From NCBI RefSeq assembly GCF_001682855.1, contig NZ_MAQW01000031.1:186487-250486 (forward strand): a stretch of DNA of 64,000 bases, read 5' to 3'. Source of the stretch: Bacillus sp. FJAT-27264 (lineage in GTDB: Bacteria > Bacillota > Bacilli > Paenibacillales > Paenibacillaceae). Shown piece by piece: positions 58,600-64,000 of the stretch. Each line of letters opens with the position of its first letter. Positions within the stretch are counted from its first letter, which is position 1. Position numbers and translations under genes: made by a program. Below the pieces are notes generated by a model that was not told where the DNA came from, did not search any database, and saw only the letters and a list, made by a program, of their open reading frames with translations.

Positions 58600-59484
58600 A
58601 TGACGATACTCCAGTTGCAAGTGTTTGCGGCCGCAGCGGATGCGAAGAGCTTCACCCGTGCTGCCGAAGATCTTGGTTTTACCCAATCTGCCGTCTCGCA
58701 GATGATTCAAAGTCTGGAGAAAGAACTGGGTATTCTGTTGTTTCACCGCAGCCGCCAAGGCATTGTTCTGACCGGGAACGGAGAGACGATGTTAAAGCAT
58801 GCCCGTCTTATTTTGCATACAACCCAGGTTATGAAGGAAGAAGCCGCACTTGCGGTGCAAATGCAGGCTGGTTCACTGCGGATCGGTGCCACGCCAGATA
58901 TTGCCTGCCGGTTCGTGCCGGAATTGTCCGAGGCGTTCAAACAGTCTTTCCCTGGCGCGGAGATGGTGGTCTTCGAAGGAGAATCCGGGGAGATTAATGA
59001 ATGGATCGCCAGTGGTGTTATTGATGTCGGCATAACGATGTTCCCGGACCCACAGTGGCATAGTGTACCCCTGATCCGCGATGAGATGGTAGTGCTTTTA
59101 CCGGAGAATCATCCGCTGGGGCAGGAACCCTTTTTGAATTTTGAGCAAATCAAGGAACAGTGCTTCCTAATGCCGAAGGACGAGGATCTGCGCAAGCTGC
59201 TGCTGTCCCGCCATCCCGGCTTCAATGTTGTGATGGAAGTAAAGGATTTCAATACGATTCAGGTGATGGTGCAGGAAGGCTTAGGCCTGTCCATACTGCC
59301 CCGGTTCTATATTTCCAGACTCGGCGCAAAGCTGCCAGCTGTTTCTTTCGCTCCTGCGCTCATGCAGGAAGTGGTGATGGCGGTCGAGAATGAGAGTGAT
59401 ATTCCGCTGTTGGCTGCCGAATTCATGCGAATCGTTCTCGCCTATATCCGCAAGCACAGACAAGATGCTGTTACGGGTGGTTGA
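58600..59484 (+). CDS. LysR-family transcriptional regulator
   Basis: A 294-residue regulator. Helix-turn-helix at 1-60 (LQLQVFAAAADAKSFTRAAEDLGFTQSAVSQMIQSLEKELGILLFHRS), then the periplasmic-binding-protein-like effector domain (SLRIGATPDIACRFVPEL..., MVVLLPENHPLG). It is divergent from the MFS gene, which fits local control. GGGAGGA precedes ATG 58600. Confidence 0.9.
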   Translation: MTILQLQVFAAAADAKSFTRAAEDLGFTQSAVSQMIQSLEKELGILLFHRSRQGIVLTGNGETMLKHARLILHTTQVMKEEAALAVQMQAGSLRIGATPDIACRFVPELSEAFKQSFPGAEMVVFEGESGEINEWIASGVIDVGITMFPDPQWHSVPLIRDEMVVLLPENHPLGQEPFLNFEQIKEQCFLMPKDEDLRKLLLSRHPGFNVVMEVKDFNTIQVMVQEGLGLSILPRFYISRLGAKLPAVSFAPALMQEVVMAVENESDIPLLAAEFMRIVLAYIRKHRQDAVTGG

Positions 59485-59600
59485 AAGAGGGTAAAGGCAT
59501 ATTTTTCCGATGGCTGGATAGAATGTAAAGGGGTATGTGTCGGACAACCTTCCAAAACCATTTTTTCCCGAAAACAAAATACGAATTTGTGTAAAAGGAC

Positions 59601-59629
59601 TTGAAATCCGCTCTCAAGTTGAGTATCAT
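59601..59629 (+). promoter_or_regulatory. groESL promoter
   Basis: TTGAAA (59601-59606) and TATCAT (59624-59629) with 17 bases between, just upstream of the CIRCE element. Confidence 0.7.
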
Positions 59630-59640
59630 AAAAATTGTTG

Positions 59641-59667
59641 TTAGCACTGCGGAGTGTCGAGTGCTAA
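59641..59667. promoter_or_regulatory. CIRCE operator (HrcA binding site)
   Basis: TTAGCACTg-N9-GAGTGCTAA matches the CIRCE consensus TTAGCACTC-N9-GAGTGCTAA with one mismatch in the left arm. It lies between the promoter and groES, so HrcA should repress the operon until heat stress. Confidence 0.93.
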
Positions 59668-59808
59668 TACTGCTGAAAAATATGGAATGACGGGCATTTC
59701 CTATGCCAGATTCATATTTTCCAAAATATCGCAGTATTTAGACTACAGCGATATTCCTAATCTCTGTTTTCAAGATCAATCACATAATTTTAAAGGAGGC
59801 TATTTTTC

Positions 59809-60090
59809 ATGATCAAACCTTTAGGTGAACGCGTATTGGTAGAACCGAGCGAGCAGGAGGAAACTACTTCATTCGGAATCGTGCTTCCGGACTCCTCCAA
59901 GGAGAAGCCGCAAGAAGGTAAGGTTATCGCAGTAGGCAGCGGCGCATTGAAAGATGGCGTGCGTGTGGCACTGGAAGTTAAAGAAGGCGACCGTGTACTC
60001 TTCTCGAAGTATGCCGGAACCGAAATCAAATACGAAGGCAAAGAATATTTGATTATGAAAGAAAGCGACATTCACGCGATTCTTGACTAA
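59809..60090 (+). CDS. groES: Co-chaperonin GroES
   Basis: A 93-residue protein: MIKPLGERVLVEPSEQEETTSFGIVLPDSSKEKPQEGKVIAVG, then EVKEGDRVLFSKYAGTEIKYEGKEYLIM. The mobile loop and base strands are typical, and the length is normal. It caps the GroEL ring. AAAGGAGG precedes the ATG. Confidence 0.97.
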   Translation: MIKPLGERVLVEPSEQEETTSFGIVLPDSSKEKPQEGKVIAVGSGALKDGVRVALEVKEGDRVLFSKYAGTEIKYEGKEYLIMKESDIHAILD

Positions 60091-60244
60091 GGATCGTTTA
60101 TAAGATTGAACTTAATTACTTAATGAATAGTGCAAGAAGAAGTGTACGCTCACAAAACTGGGACGATGCTTTCGAAGCCAGTTTTGACGGAGAATATCTA
60201 AAAGAAGTGTATGCTAACAAAACTTTTGGGAGGTTAATTACACA
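60091..60244 (+). promoter_or_regulatory. Structured groES-groEL intergenic region
   Basis: This 154-base gap contains a direct repeat (60137-60159 and 60202-60224; AAGAAGTGTAYGCTMACAAAACT) and a hairpin AAAACTGG/CCAGTTTT (60155-60186), with an inner GCTTTCGAAGC. The second repeat ends just before the groEL ribosome binding site (GGGAGG). Confidence 0.7.
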
Positions 60245-61876
60245 ATGGCAAAAGAAATCAAGTTCAGTGAAGATGCTCGCCGCGCAATGCTGCGCGGGGT
60301 TGATGCTTTGGCAAACGCGGTAAAAGTAACACTTGGACCGAAAGGCCGCAACGTGGTACTGGAGAAGAAATTCGGTAGCCCGCTGATCACTAACGACGGT
60401 GTAACCATCGCCAAAGAAATCGAACTCGAAGATGCATTCGAGAACATGGGTGCTCAACTGGTTAAAGAAGTAGCTACCAAGACCAACGATGTTGCTGGTG
60501 ACGGTACTACAACTGCAACCGTTCTGGCTCAAGCCATGATCCGTGAAGGTCTGAAGAACGTAACTGCAGGCGCTAACCCTATGGTTATCCGCAAAGGGAT
60601 TGACAAAGCAGTACGGGCAGCAATTGAAGAATTGCAAAAGATTGCTAAGCCAATCGAAGATTCCCAAGCTATCGCTCAAGTAGCTGCTATCTCTGCTGCT
60701 GACGAAGAAGTGGGTCAATTGATTGCTGAAGCTATGGAAAAAGTAGGTAAAGACGGTGTAATCACTGTTGAAGAATCCCGTGGATTCGCTACTGAGCTTG
60801 AAGTAGTAGAAGGTATGCAGTTCGACCGTGGTTACATTTCCCCGTACATGATTACTGATACGGACAAAATGGAAGCTGTTCTGGAGAACCCATACATCTT
60901 GATCACTGATAAAAAAATCAGCAGCACTCAAGAAATCCTTCCATTGCTTGAAAAAATCGTTCAACAAGCTAGACCGCTTGTAATTATCGCTGAAGATATC
61001 GAAGGCGAAGCACAAGCTATGCTGATCGTGAACAAGCTGCGTGGAACATTCAACGCTGTTGCTGTTAAAGCTCCTGGCTTTGGCGACCGCCGCGAAGCTA
61101 TGCTGCAAGATATCGCTGCCCTGACTGGTGGCCAAGTGATCACTGAGAAGCTCGGACTTGATCTGAAGAGCACTTCCATTGAGCAATTGGGTAACGCACG
61201 TCAAGTACGCGTAACCAAAGAGAACACTACAATCGTTGACGGAAGCGGCGACAAAGCGGACATCACTGCTCGCGTGAACCAAATCCGTGCTCAACTGGAA
61301 GACACTACTTCCGAGTTCGACAAAGAGAAATTGCAAGAGCGTCTGGCTAAATTGGCTGGCGGCGTAGCCGTTGTCAAAGTTGGCGCTGCAACTGAAACAG
61401 AATTGAAAGAGCGTAAACTGCGCATCGAAGACGCCCTGAACGCAACCCGCGCTGCGGTTGAAGAAGGTATCGTATCCGGTGGGGGTACAGCTCTTGTGAA
61501 CGTATATAATGCAGTTGCTGCTGTAGATGTAACTGGCGACGAGAAAACTGGCGTTAACATCGTGCTTCGCGCGTTGGAAGAGCCAATTCGCACCATCGCA
61601 GCTAACGCTGGTCAAGAAGGTTCCGTAATCGTGGATCGCTTGAAAAAAGAAGCAGTAGGCATCGGCTACAACGCTGCTACTGGTGAATGGGTGAACATGT
61701 TCGAAGCAGGGATCGTTGACCCTGCTAAAGTAACTCGTTCCGCTCTTCAAAATGCTGCATCTGTAGCGGCTATGTTCCTGACTACTGAAGCGGTAATCGC
61801 TGATAAGCCAGAACCTGCAGGCGCTGCAGGCGTTCCTGACATGGGCGGTATGGGTGGAATGGGCGGCATGATGTAA
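60245..61876 (+). CDS. groEL: Chaperonin GroEL
   Basis: A 543-residue chaperonin. AKEIKFSEDARRAMLRGVDALANAVKVTLGPKGRNVVLEKKFGSPLITNDGVTIAKEI, the ATP-binding DGTTTATVLAQAM, and GGGTALVNVYNAV are conserved, and it ends in a GGM-rich tail (MGGMGGMGGMM). It folds proteins inside a double ring closed by GroES. It is under CIRCE/HrcA control with groES. Confidence 0.97.
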   Translation: MAKEIKFSEDARRAMLRGVDALANAVKVTLGPKGRNVVLEKKFGSPLITNDGVTIAKEIELEDAFENMGAQLVKEVATKTNDVAGDGTTTATVLAQAMIREGLKNVTAGANPMVIRKGIDKAVRAAIEELQKIAKPIEDSQAIAQVAAISAADEEVGQLIAEAMEKVGKDGVITVEESRGFATELEVVEGMQFDRGYISPYMITDTDKMEAVLENPYILITDKKISSTQEILPLLEKIVQQARPLVIIAEDIEGEAQAMLIVNKLRGTFNAVAVKAPGFGDRREAMLQDIAALTGGQVITEKLGLDLKSTSIEQLGNARQVRVTKENTTIVDGSGDKADITARVNQIRAQLEDTTSEFDKEKLQERLAKLAGGVAVVKVGAATETELKERKLRIEDALNATRAAVEEGIVSGGGTALVNVYNAVAAVDVTGDEKTGVNIVLRALEEPIRTIAANAGQEGSVIVDRLKKEAVGIGYNAATGEWVNMFEAGIVDPAKVTRSALQNAASVAAMFLTTEAVIADKPEPAGAAGVPDMGGMGGMGGMM

Positions 61877-61886
61877 TAAGCTTTAG

Positions 61887-61931
61887 AAAACCCTTGAGGG
61901 GCCTGGTTTTACGGGCCCTTCAAGGGTTTTT
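61887..61931 (+). terminator. Terminator of groESL
   Basis: AAAACCCTTGA pairs with TCAAGGGTTTT with an inner GGGCC/GGGCCC helix, then T-rich sequence. Confidence 0.9.
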
Positions 61932-61998
61932 ATTTTGGGGAAAATATGGTTTACAGATCATACCAGCATCCAGTAGAATAAATGCAACGGATGCAACG

Positions 61999-62025
61999 TG
62001 CCCTGCCAGTAATGGCGGGGCATTT
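61999..62025 (+). promoter_or_regulatory. Hairpin upstream of the tiny-ORF cluster
   Basis: GTGCCCTGCC pairs with GGCGGGGCAT, followed by TTT. It lies about 20 bases before the first small ORF and could be a terminator or leader hairpin. Confidence 0.45.
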
Positions 62026-62043
62026 TACATAAGGAGTGTTAGT

Positions 62044-62145
62044 GTGAAAAAAATATTAAAAGAACTTGGTGTCGCATTTTGTGCGTCAGCAATTCTTCTA
62101 GCTACATATAAAGTGCCGACTGAAGGGGATATAACATGTTTTTAG
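62044..62145 (+). CDS. Tiny ORF 1, hydrophobic peptide (33 residues)
   Basis: GTG 62044 has AAGGAG 7 bases upstream and encodes MKKILKELGVAFCASAILLA plus TYKVPTEGDITCF. The form is a basic start, a hydrophobic helix and a polar end, as in membrane-active or precursor peptides. It overlaps the next ORF by 10 bases. It resembles AgrD-type signal precursors only in general layout, and no agrB or agrC gene is seen nearby. Confidence 0.4.
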   Translation: MKKILKELGVAFCASAILLATYKVPTEGDITCF

Positions 62146-62288
62146 CAGATGAAGATTATCAATATAGAAGTACATATTTTATCGTTGCGCATTTGGAGCC
62201 ACTAATCTATGGTCTGCTTATATTGCTTTTAATAGTAGTGGGCTTGTTATGCTGGAACAAATACTTAAAGAAGAGAGATAAGGATTAA
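62136..62288 (+). CDS. Tiny ORF 2, single-membrane-segment protein (50 residues)
   Basis: ATG 62136 lies inside ORF 1, with GAAGGGG upstream. A polar start (MFLADEDYQYRSTYFIVAHLE), one membrane helix (LIYGLLILLLIVVGLLCW) and a basic end (NKYLKKRDKD). The layout predicts N-out or tail-anchored insertion. I recognise no family. Overlap with ORF 1 suggests coupled translation. Confidence 0.45.
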   Translation: MFLADEDYQYRSTYFIVAHLEPLIYGLLILLLIVVGLLCWNKYLKKRDKD

Positions 62289-62293
62289 GAATA

Positions 62294-62419
62294 ATGGTTA
62301 GGACGAAGAGACTTCCTGAGTCGATTGAATTAATGAATTCAATTTTTGAGACATTGTTCGGTCTACCGTATAAGGAATGGGCCACATGCTGTAATAAAGG
62401 CCGACCAATCCTTTTTTAG
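62294..62419 (+). CDS. Tiny ORF 3, soluble peptide (41 residues)
   Basis: ATG 62294, five bases after ORF 2, with AAGGAT upstream. MVRTKRLPESIELMNSIFET, then LFGLPYKEWATCCNKGRPILF. It has two adjacent Cys and an aromatic-rich centre. No known family. It ends 20 bases before a convergent gene. Confidence 0.35.
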   Translation: MVRTKRLPESIELMNSIFETLFGLPYKEWATCCNKGRPILF

Positions 62420-62438
62420 CCGTATAAGAGTAAAGCCA

Positions 62439-63428
62439 TTACTCAAGCCCCGCCTTGATGGGTACGGCCGGAAGGTTAGCAGAAGAGTTCCTTTTTCGCC
62501 TAAAAAGATAAACAGCATTTTCATCCGACGGGGGCAGTATGAGAGAAGAAAGCTTCTCGTCTAGCTCCATAGTAAACTTATCAGCGTTATAATAGGCGTC
62601 GAAATCTCCGGTAAATGCGGGATTCTTTGTTCCGATAACGATATATAGGTCAACTGAGGGTGTCTTGAATACATGTTTTTCATATGCGTTTTTAGGTACA
62701 GGCCAAGAACATAGCACTACCTGGGGAGTGTATTTGAGCAGGGCCGTTTTGGCGTCTGCTTTTTCCACAAAGGAGGGGTAAACTATATAATGGCTCCAAC
62801 TATAGTCATCGGTTGCTTGACAGTTTATATGCTCACTCTTCAAAAATTTAGTCAAAGTGCCGTCACCGGCAGCGATTTCAAGACAGGATTGGTTACCGAT
62901 CAGACTGGAAAGTTCTTTGATGAACGCTCGCGAATAGAAGCAATAGATCCCTTTTTTATTGACCAGAGGCATTAATATCTTCTTATGGATGACAAACCTC
63001 CACCAGAACTTAAAAAGCCCGAGTGAGACGGGCTTCCTCTCAAGACCTTTTCTGAATAAAAGCTTCTGCAAAATAGTGCCATCCCAAAGATTGAGCTTCA
63101 CGTTGATCTCCGGGGTTTTGGATGAGACGGCGATATTAAGCTGCTCTAGCAGATAAATAGCAAATCGGGCCTTGATCACATCGGGCAAAAATGCATTTAT
63201 TGTTGTTTCATTAAACCTGCTTTTTTGAATTTTAGTATGAGCAATCTTTGCGCTTACAGTATATTTATCAAGGATGGCAGTAATAAGCTTAGACTCTCTG
63301 CCGTTTCTTAGTACACCAATTTCTTGCAGGACCTCTTCTTGATACTCCGGATATTGTTGTAATAATACTTCCATGCTAATTTCATTGGCCAATATTTTCT
63401 TGGCGGTGCTGCTCGTAAAATTTCTCAT
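62439..63428 (-). CDS. Putative SAM-dependent methyltransferase
   Basis: A 329-residue protein. The first 170 residues are a helical domain without known family (KKILANEISMEVLLQQYPEYQEEVL...). From about 185, SCLEIAAGDGTLTKFLKSEHINCQATDDYSW has the class I methyltransferase motif I (E-x-A-A-G-D-G-T) and motif II-like acidic residues, and VVLCSWPVPKNAYEKHVF follows. Target unknown. CTGGAG precedes the ATG. The gene is convergent with the tiny ORFs. Confidence 0.6.
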   Translation of the reverse strand: MRNFTSSTAKKILANEISMEVLLQQYPEYQEEVLQEIGVLRNGRESKLITAILDKYTVSAKIAHTKIQKSRFNETTINAFLPDVIKARFAIYLLEQLNIAVSSKTPEINVKLNLWDGTILQKLLFRKGLERKPVSLGLFKFWWRFVIHKKILMPLVNKKGIYCFYSRAFIKELSSLIGNQSCLEIAAGDGTLTKFLKSEHINCQATDDYSWSHYIVYPSFVEKADAKTALLKYTPQVVLCSWPVPKNAYEKHVFKTPSVDLYIVIGTKNPAFTGDFDAYYNADKFTMELDEKLSSLILPPSDENAVYLFRRKRNSSANLPAVPIKAGLE

Positions 63429-63614
63429 GTTATTCTCCAGTAATCATTAGTGATAAATACTAATGGATTCAATATTAATCCATATTATTCTTTAAAATTC
63501 CTAATGAAGAGTTTATAGGAAAATGTGAAAAAGGATAATGAAAAATGATATTGACACTGCTATTATTGGGGAATTGAACTTAACATATATGACTGTACGA
63601 AGGAGGGTTTATCA

Positions 63615-64000
63615 ATGAATATGACATGGGATCTGGACAGCTTGTATCCTTCTTTTGAGTCTGGGAAGCTGAAGGAGGATCGCAATCGTCTGGATCAATA
63701 TATAGAGGATTTAAAAGAGTGGGCTACGGAAAATTTGCATACTGCGGTGCCTACACCTGCTGCAATCGAGGCTTTTTTGAGAATATATAATCAATATAAA
63801 GGTGTATATGTTTGCCTGATGGCCTACGCAGAACTTGTACTCAGCGCTGACGGCAGCAGTCAGGAGGCAATATACCTTCTGGATGATATTGAAAATGCGA
63901 ATGCAGGAATTGGCGGAGTGATCGCAGGATTTAAACGCTGGTATGCTAATTGTGAGAATCTGGACGAGCTTACCGGAAGTTCAGCGTATCTACTGGAGCA
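63615..64000 (+). CDS. M3-family oligoendopeptidase F-like (N-terminal part, cut by edge)
   Basis: The frame starts at ATG 63615 (AGGAGG upstream) and is open to the window end, giving 128 residues. MTWDLDSLYPSFESGKLKED fits the start of PepF-type M3 metallopeptidases. The catalytic HExxH would lie beyond the edge. These enzymes cut oligopeptides in the cytoplasm. Confidence 0.75.
   Translation, partial: MNMTWDLDSLYPSFESGKLKEDRNRLDQYIEDLKEWATENLHTAVPTPAAIEAFLRIYNQYKGVYVCLMAYAELVLSADGSSQEAIYLLDDIENANAGIGGVIAGFKRWYANCENLDELTGSSAYLLE

Noticed and set aside
60116..61750. Long open frame opposite groEL (544 codons)
   Set aside because: Opposite a highly biased gene; sequence is low in sense (Ser/Phe-rich) and without start signals.
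62044..62145. AgrD-type autoinducer precursor
   Set aside because: The general layout is similar, but the typical Cys-x-x-aromatic ring and acidic PxxPEEL tail are missing and no agrB/agrC gene is nearby.
1..64000. tRNA or rRNA genes
   Set aside because: I saw no cloverleaf-like or rRNA-like sequence; the AGAGAG...GGTACC segments at 48.8-49.5 kb belong to T-box leaders.

Overview
The window comes from the chromosome of a spore-forming, Gram-positive Bacillota, most likely a Paenibacillus or close relative. Evidence: a tsaE-tsaB-rimI-tsaD / ABC-F / tatA-tatC / groES-groEL gene order like the ydi-groE region of Bacillus, an SspH-type small acid-soluble spore protein, an SLH-domain surface protein, T-box leaders, a CIRCE operator, sigma-A type promoters, strong AGGAGG ribosome binding sites and many GTG/TTG starts. 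No species can be named from the sequence alone.

Region 1 (1 to about 20.5 kb) is the late half of a contractile-tailed (myovirus-type) prophage, cut by the left edge. In order it carries the portal C-terminus, a protease-capsid fusion, head-tail joining and tail completion proteins, sheath, tube, tail assembly chaperones joined by a -1 frameshift, tape measure, P2-like X, D, V, U, W, J and I proteins, a tail fibre, XkdW/XkdX-like proteins, an XhlA-like protein, a GH25 endolysin and a holin. Accessory genes at the right end are a lipoprotein and a hicAB toxin-antitoxin pair. The att junction probably lies between hicAB and 20.7 kb.

Region 2 (20.4-23.2 kb) holds a 72-bp miniature element and a complete IS150-type IS3-family element. 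Their terminal repeats match, and both sit in loops of terminator-like hairpins.

Region 3 (20.7-45.6 kb) is ordinary chromosome: a metal-dependent hydrolase, a UgtP-like glycosyltransferase, a TetR regulator with a YhgE-type membrane protein sharing an operator-like site, glutamate synthase large subunit, an ABC exporter, an M23 peptidase-bactofilin operon, cardiolipin synthase, a YitT protein, an SLH surface protein, an NHEJ operon (ku, separate ligase and polymerase genes) and, divergent from ku, two small genes including sspH.

Region 4 (45.7-64 kb) holds the t6A/tRNA-modification operon tsaE-tsaB-rimI-tsaD, two tandem T-box leaders upstream of a 2-isopropylmalate synthase gene, a repeat-rich spacer, a DnaA-box cluster, an ABC-F gene, 5-formyl-THF cyclo-ligase, moaB, tatA-tatC, a divergent MFS/LysR pair, CIRCE-groES-groEL, three tiny ORFs, a methyltransferase-like gene and the start of an M3 peptidase gene cut by the right edge.

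The most unusual signals are non-coding: the IS/miniature-element pair in hairpin loops, two canonical -1 frameshift sites, tandem T-boxes whose promoter overlaps the tsaD stop codon, the DnaA-box cluster, the hicAB promoter with an operator-like palindrome in its spacer, and a structured groES-groEL intergenic region.
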